Program-made: the position numbers and the translations under genes
Notes under the pieces: model-generated
The model's database searches: none
What the model saw: the letters and a program-made list of their open reading frames with translations, nothing else
Told to the model about the DNA's origin: nothing
Shown: piece after piece, positions 24,104-36,337 of the stretch
Numbering within the stretch: position 1 is the first letter of the stretch
How the letters are laid out: the number at the start of each line of letters is the position of its first letter
From: Cryptomeria japonica
Lineage: Eukaryota > Streptophyta > Pinopsida > Cupressales > Cupressaceae
Direction: 5' to 3'
Assembly: GCF_030272615.1 (NCBI RefSeq)
Contig: NC_081414.1
Coordinates: 910,105,009-910,169,008 of the forward strand
DNA length: 64,000 bases

Positions 24104-25423
24104 TGATAGGGAGATTGCTAGGTAAGTGCTCAACAAGGATGTTTTAAGACTAATGGTTCAATTTGTTTCCCAAAGACTTGTTTGAGGCTATTGTATATGT
24201 TTGCAAAATAATTCTTGTGGTTTCAATGCCAAGCAACTCATGCATCACTTTCCAAACAAACTCCCTTCTTGAGTGAGCTCATCCCCTTGCTCATCCACTT
24301 TTGGCTATATCCAACCATTACAAATTTCCTACACATTCCTTTGGCCTTTGGGAATTATTTGGATTTTTATTTGTCATTACAAACTCCTCCAAATGGTTTA
24401 GGAACCTAAGCAAAAGTATTCTCTTTGACCTTGTGTAATTTGGGGGTAATTAAGCATTTTTGGTCTTCCTACTCAAGCCCTTTTCTAGACTTCAAACCAC
24501 AAATGTCTCTATCATACTGTCAAGAAGGTGGATGGTTGTCCTTCAATGTCCCTAGATTTCTATCCTTAGGTTCTTCAAGTTCTACCAGCCCCAAACCAAT
24601 CGGGTTCTTGAAAAGTGTGTGTTATGCAGTCAAAAGGCTTGTAGCCTGTGGAGGCCTAATTGGCACCTTTTTGCTCACCCAACCAAATTATGGGAAATTA
24701 TTCCAACAAACTTAATTTTGATGGTGTTTTGGAGGTATATGCTAATGTATTTTCATGGTCTAGGCCACTGTTAATGCAAAATAAGGACTGTCCACTATTT
24801 TTGGCAGTTTTGTTGGGTTTGGTAGGGTTTAGAGTGTAACCACTGTATTTGTATCCTTGTTCACCACTACAAGTGCCTAGATCTTCATAGGACTTCTATC
24901 ATATCTTCAACATGTGTCCCCTGCCTCTATCATACAAATATTATGCCAAAAACTTGGCAAACATCTGAGAAAAGAAGTGAAAAATGCCACTGTCACTGTC
25001 AAAATGTTGCCCTTTACCAGTCAACTGCTGCCACACCTTTGGACCTACATAACAAGGAGTTTGACCTAGGAATACACCTCAATGAGGTCTTCAAAAAATT
25101 AATAAATATTCCTCTTACATTTCCTTCATAGTTACAAGGCTTGGTTAATGCTCTTGAAGCATTCCTTGAGGTATTTGACAATGCAAATCACAAAACAGTG
25201 AACTTGTTGCCAGTTACAAAAATTAATAAAACTTTGCAAATTACAAACTTGACAACTATTAAAGTTGAACCAAGCTAACTTGTAACACTTCTCAAAATCC
25301 TTTCTTGGCATCTTTAACACTCCAATGCATTTGATTACAATAATTTGAGTTTTCAAGAAGGATATTAGTCAAGTTCCAAAACTTGTCTAATCTTCACTCA
25401 AATTTGTCCTCCAACCATAGCTC

Positions 25424-26511
25424 TATTGGTATTTTGGTATGGTTTTGTCATTGATGTCAACACCTACTAAAACACTAGCACTTTGGAGATCTAGAAGCAT
25501 TCAGAGGCAAGCAAGTAACTATTGCATAGTTACTAGTATAAAGTTCACTGGAAGGATATAATGATCACCGGCAGGATATAATGATCACCGACACTCAAAA
25601 TTATGTGAAAGACACTTGGTAATGTCGAAGACATATTTTGGACATCTTGTTATGGATTTTTGTTCATTGGTATATTCATATTTGCATATTTGCTTTTACC
25701 AGCAAATAGGTCAAGGGTTACCTAGAGTTACACCGGCAGGTTTATCTTTTCCAGATCAGCATGGCACGCTAAGGAAATGATTAATTATTGTTGTAAATGC
25801 ATTAAGCTGACATGTTCAAATCAATTATTGCATCAGACATTATATTGTATGTAAAATGTTTTTATTGTAATATCTTGTAGAGCCGACCTACTAAAATTGG
25901 TCTTAGGTTATGGTATAAATGTAAGATCTTAATTGTAAGATCGAATGTGGAATGCGAAAAAGAATTGTGTGAAGGTATATGTGAGATTAAGCAGAGCTAT
26001 ACATGAAGACATAATTTGAAGGTGAAGTTAGGTTTTTGTGAAAGCATATCAGCATTACACCAATACTGAATCCAGCATATGAAGATGTTATTTTGTGCAG
26101 TACATTCTTATTGGATTTAACCATCCAACTGTAGTCAGTGTGACTCCCATTTTGTGATTGAGCATTGAGCTCTAGGTTGTTGGCCTTTCTGCATGCGTAG
26201 ACCCCATTTATTTACACTTACTATCCACAGTAGTATCATCTGATTGTGGGTAAGGTTTCCCACCATGGTTTTTCCCCTTACAAGGTTTCCACGTACAAAT
26301 ATTGGTGTCATATGATGTGGATGACTTTGTGTTTATGTTTCATGCATTAATCTTTATCAGTATAGCTAATAACTATTAACACTGTCTACCGACATACTTA
26401 ACTGGTTTACTGGTATTAAGCATTAAGGTAATTAAGTTATCTTTTGGTTTAAAATTAGTTGACAACTGATTCACCCACCCCCCCCCTCTCAATTGTCTCC
26501 AGGACCTAACA
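25424..26511 (+). repeat. Copia-type solo LTR, 1,088 bp, with target duplication AGCTC
   Basis: Absent from the paired chromovirus LTR, so it is a later insertion. It starts TATTGGTATT (TG mutated to TA) and ends in a C-run, CTCTC, then CTAACA, the same terminal style as the Copia-2 LTR at 50862-51760, with which it also shares TTTTGTCATTGATG near its start. Perfect AGCTC copies flank it at 25419-25423 and 26512-26516. With no interior, it is the product of LTR-LTR recombination. Repeated ACCGGCAGG words occur near 25560-25740. Confidence 0.9.
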
Positions 26512-26894
26512 AGCTCTGACTCAAAAATAAATATATACACAATGTACATGCATAAACCAACTTTACCCAATCCATTTTGGGGGATCCCAGACCTGGATTA
26601 GTCAAGTGGTGGCATTTTGAAACCTCAAACCCTTGACAGGGCACTGAGCACACAGAATGAAAGATATTTTTATTTCTCCAACTTGCAAAAATAAAACCAG
26701 TGAAATCATCAATTGAATAGAATTAGGAAATGAATATGTATACTTCCCAAAAAGTACAGTATGGACAATGAGTGCTATAGTACGGACTGTTACTCCAAGG
26801 AAGGAAAAAAAGGTGAGAAAAGCCAAAATTTCATGATTTCTATTAGGATTCTCTTGTTCATACAATAACCAACCTTTCTCAAGGAAAAGGGAGG

Positions 26895-26903
26895 CCTTTT
26901 ATA
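26895..26903 (-). promoter_or_regulatory. TATA box of the chromovirus 3' LTR
   Basis: Minus strand TATAAAAGG, kept at the same position in the 5' LTR (33678-33686). Confidence 0.65.
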
Positions 26904-27342
26904 GTTTTTCTAGTTGGTTATCAAGCCCTAGTATGGACATGAGGCTTCCACAACTTCATTTTGCAAGAAAAGTCAAAAAATGAAAACTTTTACAAGCCCA
27001 AATGACAACATTTCTTGCTCCAAAAGACATTTTTGACAACCCAACCTCATCAACTCATCTAAACACCTTATAAATACTTATAACCACTTAGTAAACATGT
27101 TTCAATGCTTTGGAAAGCATTTGGAGACCTCTACGGCAATTTTGCACATTTTTGCCAAAATTGTCAACTCAAAGCCTGAAAGGCAAAACTTGACCTCTTG
27201 AGCCCAAAATGAGATCAAAACCACTAGAAAAGACACATAACAACCTAAAACAACATTATAAACCTAACACAAGACATTACAAACATAAAATCATAAAATA
27301 CTCAAAAAGGAGAGTTTTACTCAACTAGGTGCTCTTGCACCA

Positions 27343-27358
27343 TACTCCCCCAAAAACA
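27343..27358 (-). promoter_or_regulatory. Polypurine tract of the chromovirus
   Basis: Minus strand TGTTTTTGGGGGAGTA directly before the LTR start TGGTGCAAGAG. Confidence 0.8.
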
Positions 27359-27364
27359 AAGAAG

Positions 27365-28860
27365 TCATGTGACTCTGTGAGGTAGGAAAGAAGAAGATAT
27401 GTCAAACTTCTGAAAGTCAGTTTCAGGTATCCATGTGGCCTCTGAGATAGGCTTATCCTTCTATTTGACTAGGTGCTCCATATAGGTGTGATTCCTTGTC
27501 TTCTTGAGAATCCTAGAGTCTAGAACCTGTTCTGCTTGGGGAATAGAAAGAGAAGAGAGAGATAGATCAGAAAGGGATTGTACAACATCTAAAACTCTTT
27601 GAATCTCCTCAAGTGGCTGCTGTTTGAAAGTAATCAAATCTGCAACATTAAAAATGGGAGACAAAGAAACATCAGTAGGCAAATCAACTTTGTAAGCATT
27701 AGACCCATACTTAGCCAAGATTTTACAAGGGCCTATTCTCCTCATCTGAAGTTTGCTTGGAACTCCCTTTTGTAGCCTTTCCTTGTTCAAATGAACCATC
27801 ACATAATCTCCTATGGAAAATTGAACATCTCTCTTTGTAGCATCCACTCTTGCCTTGACTTTTTGGGACGTATCTTGAAGAGCCTTTCTCACTTGCTCAT
27901 GAACCTCCTTCATGGATTGAGCCATGTCATCTATTGTTCCACTCTTAGGCTGTAAGTTAGTGATATCCCTCAACTCCATTATACCCCTTGGATGCATACC
28001 ATAAACAACTTCAAAAGGGCTTTTACCTGTAGACCGGTTGACACTATCATTGTAGGCATATTCTGCTTGATGAATGAGCTGATACCAACTCTTCCCACAT
28101 TCCTTTGTCAAACACCTAAGAATGTTTCCAAGAGACCTATTCACAACATCGTTTTGGCCATCAGTTTGTGGATGATAAGCTAAACCAAAAGAGAGATTAG
28201 TACCCAATCTCTTCCACAATGTTTTCCTGAAATGACCAAGAAACTTAACATCCCTATCTGAAACAATGCTAGTAGGCAAACCATGTATTCTAACAACTTA
28301 TTTGAAAAATAAGTAAGCAATATGACTTGCATCATGTGTTGTCTTACAAGGAATAAAATGAGCCATTTTGCTAAATTTGTCAACTACTACAAACATGCTA
28401 TCAAATCCTGCTTGAGTTCTAGGTAATCCTGCCACAAAATCCATACTAATGCAATCCCAAGGCCTATGTGGAATGGGAAGAGGCATATATAAAACAGCAT
28501 TGGAGGAATTATCTTTTGCTTTCTGACATACCAAACACTACTCAACATACCTCCAGATGTCTTTCTGCATCTTAGGCCAATAATAGAACCTTTGATCCAA
28601 CTCTAAGGTCTTGTAGAGATCGAAATGTCCACTTAAGCACCCATTGTGCTTCTCCTGAATGAGGTTCTCTCTCATAGAACCCTTTGGAACACATAACTGT
28701 CCACCGCTGAATAACAAACCATCCTGCAAAGTAAAATCAGCATATGCACCATGGAAATGATTCTCAAAATCTTGAAAAATTTTATAAGCTTCAGAAAAAT
28801 CATCATCAGTAGGATACATATCTTTAAAACTATCAATACCCATGCTCTGTACTTGAATCT
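27365..28860 (-). pseudogene. Chromovirus integrase with C-terminal chromodomain
   Basis: The zinc-binding domain is visible near 28540-28680 (KHNGCLSGH, then CLVC). The core has the first Asp in [13 protein letters not shown], the second in VSDRDVKFLG and HPQTDGQNDVVNRS where the usual catalytic Glu is Asp. A GPY/F-like module (RRIGPCKILAKYGSNAYKVD) follows. The C-terminal 27365-27540 has a chromodomain-like end (RNHTYMEHLVK, a stop in place of Trp, then KPISEATWIPE), the feature that defines chromoviruses and is thought to guide integration to particular chromatin. Stops at about 28538, 28298 and 27461. Confidence 0.85.
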
Positions 28861-30361
28861 CATGAATAGTTAACAACCTTCTACTAAAAGCATCTGCTAC
28901 TTTATTCAATTGACCCTTCTTATGCTTAAGAGTAAAAGTGTAAGCTTGCAAGTACTCTACCCATTTAACATGTCTATGATTCAGTTTATCCTTTGAGTTC
29001 AAGAAACTTAGTGCCTGATTATCTGTGTATACAACAAACTCTTTAGGAAGAAGATAGTGTCTCCATTTCCTAAGTGCCTATACTAATGCATAGAGTTCTA
29101 AATCATAGGAAGAGTACTTTTTCTTGGTATCATTCAACTTCTCACTAAAGAATGCAACTGGTCTATTGCCCTGACTTAAAACAACTCCTACTACAATATT
29201 GCTAGCATCACATTCAATAGTAAACAGTTTATCAAAGCTAGGTAAAATGAGAACTGGTTGAGAAGCTACTTTAACTTTAATTACCTCAAACCATTTATTG
29301 GCTACATCTGTCCATTGAAACTTTACCTTTACACCCCCTTTCATTGTGTCCAACATAGGGGCACAAATCTCACTGAATCCCCTGATGAATTTCCTATAAA
29401 ATTGTGCTAAACCATGGAAGCTTCTAACATCACTGGCTATCTTAGGAGTTAGCCAACTAGTTATTGTTGCAACTTTAGATTGATCCATTTTTAGATTGCC
29501 TCCTGATACAACAAAACCAAGATAGACCAATTCTTGCTTCATAAAATCACATTTTTCTAGATTAATGGTTAGTTGTTCATCAGATAACTTACTCAAAACA
29601 ATAGCTAAATGCTTCAGATGTTCTTCCTTAGTTTTACTGAAAATAAGAATATCATCTAAATACACAATAACAAACTTGCTAATGAAATCATGTAAAACTT
29701 CATTCATGAGTCTCATGAATGTGCTGGGAGCATTAGAGATTCCAAATGGCATGACAAGCCACTCATAGAGACCCTCATTCATTTTGAAAGTTGTCTTCCA
29801 TTCATCACCCTCTTTGATTCTTATTCGATGGTAACCACTCTTCAAGTCAATCTTACTGAAATATTGTGCACCCCCCAAACAACCCATCAAATCCTCTATC
29901 TTGGGTATGGGAAATCTGTATCTGATGGTGATCTTGTTTATGGCTCTAGAATTTGTGCAAAGTCTCTATGTTCCACCCTTCTTAGGTGCCAACATTGTAG
30001 GTACTGCACAAGGACTAATGCTCTTCCTAACCATCCCTTGTTCTAAGAGTTCTTTTATTTGTGTTGCTACTTCTTCATTTTTTTTAGGGGTCATCGTATA
30101 GGCTGCCTTATTTGGTAAAGAGGCTCCAAGTATGAAATCAATATGATGGCTAATGGCTCTAGGAGGTGGTAAGGCTGCAGGTGTACCATCACTAATTGTT
30201 TGTTTGAAGTTATCAAGGATTTGTTGCACCTCATATGGTATTTTAACTTTCTTTTCTACCTTTTCTTCCTTGGGTTTCACTATGAGTGCAAATCCCACTC
30301 CTTCACCTTCTTCTAGTGTTTTTATGAATTCCTTCTCATTCACTAAAAAGATGTTAGGCAC
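28860..30361 (-). pseudogene. Chromovirus reverse transcriptase and RNase H
   Basis: RT motifs in order: LLEQGMVRKSISPCAVP, then [32 protein letters not shown], and the catalytic YLDD box in [13 protein letters not shown] near 29645-29670. RNase H follows with [31 protein letters not shown], and YTDNQALSFL. Stops are at about 29965 (at a normally Trp position) and 29076 (normally Gln). Otherwise the frame is open and motifs are well kept. Confidence 0.9.
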
Positions 30362-30379
30362 TTTGTTGCTGCTCTCTCC

Positions 30380-30850
30380 TTCTTCATTGAGGGATTGAAT
30401 CTGATAGGTTACTCCATCTTTCTGAAATGAGTAGGAGTTTCTTTCCCCATCATGTTGTGCTTTTCTATCAAACTGTCACGGTCTACCCAATAGTAGGTGA
30501 CAAGCATCCATAGGAAGGATGTCACATAGGATCCTATCCGTATATCCACCTATGTGGAAATCTACCTAGGCTTGCTCATTTACTAACACATGTTGTCCCT
30601 TATTTAACCAAGTGACCTTGTATGGCTCCTTGTGTTGTATCCTAGGTAGCTTAAATTTACTTACTGCTTCCTCTGATATGATTTTATCTGTGGATCCTGA
30701 ATCTATGATCACCTTACACACCTTTCCCATGATTTTGCACTTAATCCTGAACAATTCTCTTTTTTGTGAGACCTCTGTATTGTGTGGCTTCTTCATTAAC
30801 ACTATCTTGATCATTAAACTCTCACCATCTTCTGAACCTAGGTTCAATGT
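30380..30850 (-). pseudogene. Chromovirus aspartic protease
   Basis: Active site IIDSGSTDKIISEEAV near 30690 (Asp-Ser-Gly retained) and the C-terminal hydrophobic-Gly motif HLLLGRP near 30484-30500. Trp codons at about 30566 and 30483 have become stops. Confidence 0.85.
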
Positions 30851-30877
30851 TGAAGTTTTGGTATTACCTCCATCTTC

Positions 30878-31951
30878 CTAAACATAATTTACCCTCTTTT
30901 CACCACCATAGGATGAACTAGGCTTCTTTGGGCATCTATAGGCAGGGTGGCCCAGCTTTTGATAGTTATAGCACTTCATGGTTGAGAAGTAGGACCCTCT
31001 CCCTAGTCCATTAGATTTACCCCTACTTGGGTTGCTTAATCCCCTACCCCTATAGTTGGGTTTTCTCTGAGAATCCCCACTTTGCTCTATAAATTTAGAC
31101 TCTCCCTGGGATCGTTGATCTATGCTCCTTCCCCCAAAATTGCCTCTATAGCCTCTACCATCTCTTCCCCTACCTCTTCCTCTATTATTTTGTTCTTGCT
31201 TTCTCCTACTTTTCTCTTCCACCTTAAGTGCTAGTTGATAACACTTGTGTATTGTTTGTGGGCATAAGAAGCTCATCTCTTCCTGGATGTTCCACCTCAA
31301 CCCATTCAAGTACCTTGCCACTTTTATGCTCTCATCCTCTATTACTTTGGATCTCATGCATAGTTTTTGAAACTCCTCAGTGTAGCTACTGACATCTAAG
31401 TCTTTTTGTCTCAAATTTTGTCTTTTCCTATGAAGTTGGACTTCATAGTCTTCAGGAAGGTAGGTTTCTTTTATTTTGGCTACCATTTCTTTCCAGGTGG
31501 CTACTGGTTGCTTACCTTCTTTCACCCTTTCCTCTTGGATGAACTTCCACCAAGTCAAGGCTACCCCTCTCAACCTTGATTTTACTACCTTAACCTTCTG
31601 TGCTTCAGTTATTCCATCACATTCAAAATGATTCTCTAGACCTTCAATCCACTCTATAAGAGCATCTAGATCCATCTTTCCACTAAAAAGAGCCACTCCC
31701 TCTAAGGTTTTACCACTCATATCTCTCAAAGCTTTCAAGAATGGTTCTTGCTCAATAACAGGGTCAGGTATGGGAACCTCATCTTCTATGGCCACCATTT
31801 TACCTTGATCTCCAACCTTATCATGGACTTCTTTAGTTTTGACTTCTACTTCATCTAGTTTCATTGCTAGTTGATCCAATCTTTCCTTGAGTGCCCTATT
31901 TTCCTCTTCTTGGTCTTCGACCTTCTTGGCTAACTCAGCATTAGTCACCAT
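30878..31951 (-). pseudogene. Chromovirus gag (357 codons open)
   Basis: Starts MVTNAELAKKVEDQEEENRA, a predicted coiled coil to about residue 55. The Retrotrans_gag domain follows (FSGKMDLDALIEWIEGLENHF, TWWKFIQEERVKEG, then YLPEDYEVQLHRKRQNLRQ) and an Arg/Gly-rich basic stretch (residues 245-325). The single zinc knuckle is CYNYQKLGHPAYRC, where the second zinc-binding Cys is Tyr. The ORF is intact and ends just before the protease frame. It is marked pseudogene because the element as a whole is disabled and the knuckle is damaged. Confidence 0.85.
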
Positions 31952-31988
31952 GTTTTCCTACTGATCCTTTTCTCCTGAATCTTTCGTT

Positions 31989-32001
31989 GGTTGTAATACC
32001 A
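31989..32001 (-). promoter_or_regulatory. Primer binding site region of the chromovirus
   Basis: Minus strand TGGTATTACAACC, three bases inside the 5' LTR. The TGGTAT start fits a tRNA-Met type site; the rest has diverged or belongs to a different tRNA. Confidence 0.55.
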
Positions 32002-32004
32002 CTA

Positions 32005-34105
32005 TGATAGGGAGATTGCTAGGTAAGTCCTCAACAAGGATGTTTTAAGACTAATGGTTCAATTTGTTTCCCAAAGACTTGTTTGAGGCTATTGTATATG
32101 TTTGCAAAATCATTCTTTTGGTTTCAATGCCAAGCAACTCATGCATCACTTTCCAAACAAACTCCCTTCTTGAGTGAGCTCATCCCCTTGCTCATCCACT
32201 TTTGGCTATATCCAACCATTACAACTTTCCTACACATTCCTTTGTCCTTTGGGCATTATTTTGACTGTTCTTTGTCATTACAAACTCCTCCAAATGGATT
32301 AGGAACCTAAGAAAAAGTATTCTCTTTGACCTTATGTAATTTGGGGGTAATTAAGCATTTTTGGTCTTCCTACTCAAGCTCTTTGCTAGACTTCAAACCA
32401 CAAATGTCTGTGTCATATTGTCAAGAAGGTGGATGGTTGTCCTTCAATTTCCCTAGATTTCTATCCTTAGGTTCTTCAAGTTCTACCAACCCCAAACCAA
32501 TCGGGTTCTTCAAAAGTGTGTGTTATGCAGTCAAAAGGCCTATAGCCTGTGGAGGCCTAATTGGCACCTTTTTGCTCACCCAACCCAATGATGGGAAATT
32601 ATTCTAACAAACCTGATTTGGATGGTGTTTTGGAGGTATATTCTAATGGATTTTCATGGTGTAGGCCACTGTTAATGCAAAATGAGGACTGTCCACTATT
32701 TGTGGCACTTTTGTAGGGTTTGGTAGGGTTTAGAGTGTAACCATTGTGTTTGTATCCTTGTTCACCACTACAAGTGCCTACATCTTAATAGGACCTTTGT
32801 CATATCTTCAACATGTGTCCCCTACCTCTTCCATACAAACATTATGCCAAACACTTGGCAAACATCTTAGAAAAGAAGTGAAAAATGCCACTGTCACTTT
32901 CAAAACGCTGCCCTTTACCAGTCAACTGCTGCCACACCTTTGGACCTACATAGAATGGAGTTTGAACTGGGAATACACCTCAATGAGAACTTAAAAACAT
33001 TAATAAATCTTCCTACTACATTCCCTTCACAGTTACAAGGGTTGGTTAATGCTCTTGAAGCATTCCTTGAGGTATTTGACAATGCAAATCACAAAACAGT
33101 GAACTTGCTACCAGTTACAAAAATTAATAAAAATTTGCAAATTACAAACTTGTCAACTATTAAAGTTGAACCAAGCTAACTTGTAACACATCATAGAATC
33201 ATTTCTTGGCATCTTTAACACCCCAATGCATTTGATTACAAGAATTTGAGTTTTCAAGAAGGATATTAGTCAAGTTCCAAAACTTGTCTAATCTTCATTG
33301 AAATTTGTCCTCCATATATACACAATGTACATGCATAAACCAACTTGACCCAATCCATTTTGTGGGATCCCACGCCTGGATTAGTCAAGTGGTGGTATTT
33401 TGAAACCTCAAACCCTTGAAAGGGTAGTGAGCACACAGAATGAAAGATATTTTTATTTTTCCAACTTGCAAAAAGAAAGCCAGTGCAATAATCAATTGAA
33501 TAGAATTTGGAAACCAATATGTATACTTCCCAAAAGGTACAGTATGGACAATGAGTGCTACAGTACGGACTGTTACTCCAAGGAAGGAAAAAATAGTGAG
33601 AAAAGCCAAAATTTCATGATTTCTATTAGGATTCTCTTATTCATACAATCACCAACCTTTCTCAAGGAAAAGAGAGGCCTTTTATATGTTTTCTAGTTGG
33701 TTATCAAGCCCCAGTATGGACATTAGGCTTCCACAACTTCATTTTGCAAGAAAAGTCAAAAAATGACAACTTTTACAAGCCCAAATGACAACATTTCTTG
33801 CTCCAAAAGACATTTTTGACAACCCAACCTCATAAACTCATCTAAACGCCTTATACATGCTTAAAACCACTTATTAAACATGTTTCAATTCTTTGGAAAG
33901 CATTTGGAGACCTCTAAGGGAATTTTGCACATTTTTGCCAAAAATTGTCACCTCAAAGCTTGAAAGGCAAAACTTGACCTCTTGAGCCAAAATGAGATCA
34001 AACATGAACCCAACAACATTATAAACCTAACACAAGGCATTACAAACATGAAATCATAAAATACTCAAAAAGGAGAGTTTTACTCAACTAGGTGCTCCTG
34101 CACCA
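32005..34105 (-). repeat. 5' LTR of the chromovirus, 2,101 bp
   Basis: Pairs with 24104-27342. It has a small deletion at 33316 (about 30 bp) spanning the site where the other copy received the solo LTR. TATA box at 33678-33686. No gene supported. Confidence 0.9.
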
Positions 34106-35132
34106 GCAAGTATGTTGGAATAGCAAATGCCTACCAAAAGCTGGCTCTTTTTCTTGGCTGGAAATGAGGGGTAGGATATTGATAGGGGATAGATTGAATA
34201 AACTTCACTTCTCAGGCCCACATAGACATGTTATGTGCTATATGGAGGAAGAGACCATTGATCATCTTCTTCTTCATTGTGAATGTGTTTGAGGTTGTTG
34301 GGAGAAAGTGCAGTGTAGATTGAAGTGGTTAGATCCTTTATAAAAGGATGTGAAATCCTAGCTCCAATGTTGGATGAGAGGCAAAAGTAGATATTTTTTT
34401 TCATTTCTATCCGATATTGTCATACACTGTCATGTGGGAAGTCTGGAAGGAGCGCAATCACTATATATTCCAAGGGAAGGCAGAAGAGAGTGACCAGATG
34501 TGGTACAGAATAGAGTGGCCAAATTCAAAATTAGTAAACTCGGCTGCAAAAAGGATGAACTTTCATAAGTATCCCTACACAACTTGGGATAGTCGAATGC
34601 AAGCTCATTAGCCTCTTCTAAAATTTATGGCTGTTAATGGTCAAGATCGGGTTAATTCGGTAGATGCTGGGGAGAGAGGGGTTGAGTGGACACCCCCAGA
34701 ATATGGATGGACAAAGCTCAATTTCGACAGTGCGTCCAAGGATAATCCGGGACCGTCGAGTGATGGATGTGTTGCAAAGAACTCTCTAAGGGTCATAATT
34801 AGTGAAGGATGGAAAAGGTTGTCAAATGGTCCAAATAACGAAGCTAAGGCCAAAGCGGTCATTCTTGTTGTAGTTATAGCTCGTAGAATAGGGGTGACAA
34901 AGCTTTATCTAGAGGGGGATTCCCTCGTGATTGTCAATGAAATTATCTATGGTAGTTCGCTTAGCTAGAAAATAAGTTGCAATATCTATATTTTCTCGTA
35001 TTGCTTGAAATCCTTTGATGATTTCAAGATATCCCACACTCTTCCAGGTGGCAATCAAGAGGCAGATAGATGTGCAAATGAAGCTTTGAATTTGGAGGTT
35101 GGGGTGATGAGGATATCAATACCCGAGTAGAG
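34106..35132 (+). pseudogene. LINE ORF2 C-terminus: zf-RVT and RNase H
   Basis: 34111-34350 translates as a zinc-binding RT domain (SFSWLEMRGRILIGDRLNK, then CYMEEETIDHLLLHCECV). 34417-34611 holds WEVWKERNHYIFQGKAE, typical of the linker in plant non-LTR elements. 34627-35132 is an RNase H: LNFDSASKDNPG (first Asp), NNEAKAKA (Glu), EGDSLVIV (Asp), and HTLPGGNQEADRCANEA after a stop at 34966-34968 that replaces a probable Trp. Plant L1 elements are known to carry an archaeal-like RNase H at this position. The upstream part, including RT proper, is not in the window. To about 35450 the sequence may be the LINE 3' untranslated region; no poly(A) tail is visible. Confidence 0.85.
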
Positions 35133-36337
35133 GCAATATCTTGGGGCTGAATTTTGATAGACTATTTGTTTCAACTGAGATGACGAGCATTTAATGTTGA
35201 GTTTTGAATGCATCTTGGTGGCGTTACGAGTTGATAGATCATGATGATCGACATTCCTCCATGTAGGCAGGTTGTTTTATCAGGTAGGGTGGCAGTGCTA
35301 GAGAGTTGGCTAGATGTGATGTACATGTGAAAAAGTGTACTCACATTAAAGGTGTGCAGTCGAAGAATGTCTCAAGGATATCGAAGAATGATATGCATTT
35401 ATGAAGGGAGTTATTGTGGTAAGTGTTGTTCTCAAATTTTGATTCCCTCTAACATCCCTAGTAATTAAATAATAAACTCTATCTGCATAAGAGAAATCAA
35501 AGAGAAGGAAAACTTAAGAGCAACATATGACAAGGTTTTATGACCTTCTACACTTCAAACTTATAAAAAGTTCAGGCGGGTATAGCCTAGGTGAATTCTT
35601 TCACACTTTTAAACAAAACCCACAGTAACCATGTCCCAAAAACTAGTGTATTTCATCGCCTTAGAACTAACTAAAATAGAGAAATAAAACTTAAATTCAT
35701 ATTTAGAATTGACCTACAAGATATGCAGAAGAAAACTACGATAGATATCAGTGCCTTATCCAAGCCACGAAGTCATCTAAGTTTCTACAATACTTCCACA
35801 ATCAGATATCTCCACACATCTTGTCACCTCGGCTTTTATAAAACCAGACATATGCCTAACATATGTAAGAATTAACCCTTAGCAAAACTAGATTGCATTC
35901 ATCAAATTCAAAGTCTTCAATAAACAATTTACTGATAGAAGTGCTTCATGCATATTTAATTTCCCTCCTGAAGAGAAAAGCTAAGAAACTCCCCTATTTA
36001 AGATTGCCTTACAACCCATATTCAAATGAATAACCTTAGATTATTCAAATCAAAAATAGTAAATATTTGCAAACACATTTGAAGAAGACACAAATTATAG
36101 GATCAAAGCTGATGGTTTGTATATTGATATTATCTCAGAAAATATTACAAAAACATTTGGATGTTCTTCATGATTCTTGGAAAAGACCTCAGATTAATTT
36201 CTGCAACATTTCTTTACAATTCCCTGCAATCCTTTTACATTGGTCCTGGTATCCATTTATATAATGATGGATGCAAACAAGCTTCGGACCATCCTTTCAA
36301 AAGTTTGTTACAAGATATTACTTCACTCAAGAAGACG
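35133..36337. other. Non-coding: LINE tail and possible 3' LTR of Tat-M
   Basis: No gene supported. On the minus strand a stretch starting TGTAACGTCTTCTTGAG at about 36340, directly behind the extra ORF and preceded by purine-rich AGTAGAAAAGGACA, looks like an LTR start, with a TATATAAAT near 36258-36266. I could not find the other LTR of Tat-M, so the boundary near 35430-35460 is a guess. Confidence 0.35.

Larger units (their letters stand above)
24104..27342 (-). repeat. 3' LTR of the chromovirus, interrupted by a solo LTR
   Basis: Pairs with 32005-34105 along its whole length once 25424-26516 is removed. On the minus strand it begins TGGTGCAAGAGCACC at 27342 and ends CCCTATCA at 24104. 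A TATA box (minus TATAAAAGG) is at 26895-26903. Short ORFs at 24215-25131 and 26602-26865 recur in the other copy with changes but have no recognisable product. Confidence 0.9.
24104..34105 (-). mobile_element. Chromovirus (Ty3/Gypsy), structurally complete, with a nested solo LTR
   Basis: Minus-strand order: 5' LTR 32005-34105, primer site, gag 30878-31951, protease, RT, RNase H, integrase with chromodomain, polypurine tract 27343-27358, 3' LTR 24104-27342. It lies inside a LINE and is flanked by near-identical 5-bp duplications (GAAAG and GCAAG). The coding frame is nearly colinear but has about seven stops, mostly at Trp or Gln positions, so it is inactive. Confidence 0.9.

Noticed and set aside
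24215-33179. Paired plus-strand ORFs in both chromovirus LTRs (24215-25131 and 32083-33179)
   Set aside because: They recur only because the LTRs are paired; frames are short, broken differently in the two copies and lie in U3/R on the strand opposite to the element.
34627-34968. Host RNase H-like gene
   Set aside because: It follows a zf-RVT domain and linker in the order of a plant LINE ORF2, and has a stop at a conserved position.
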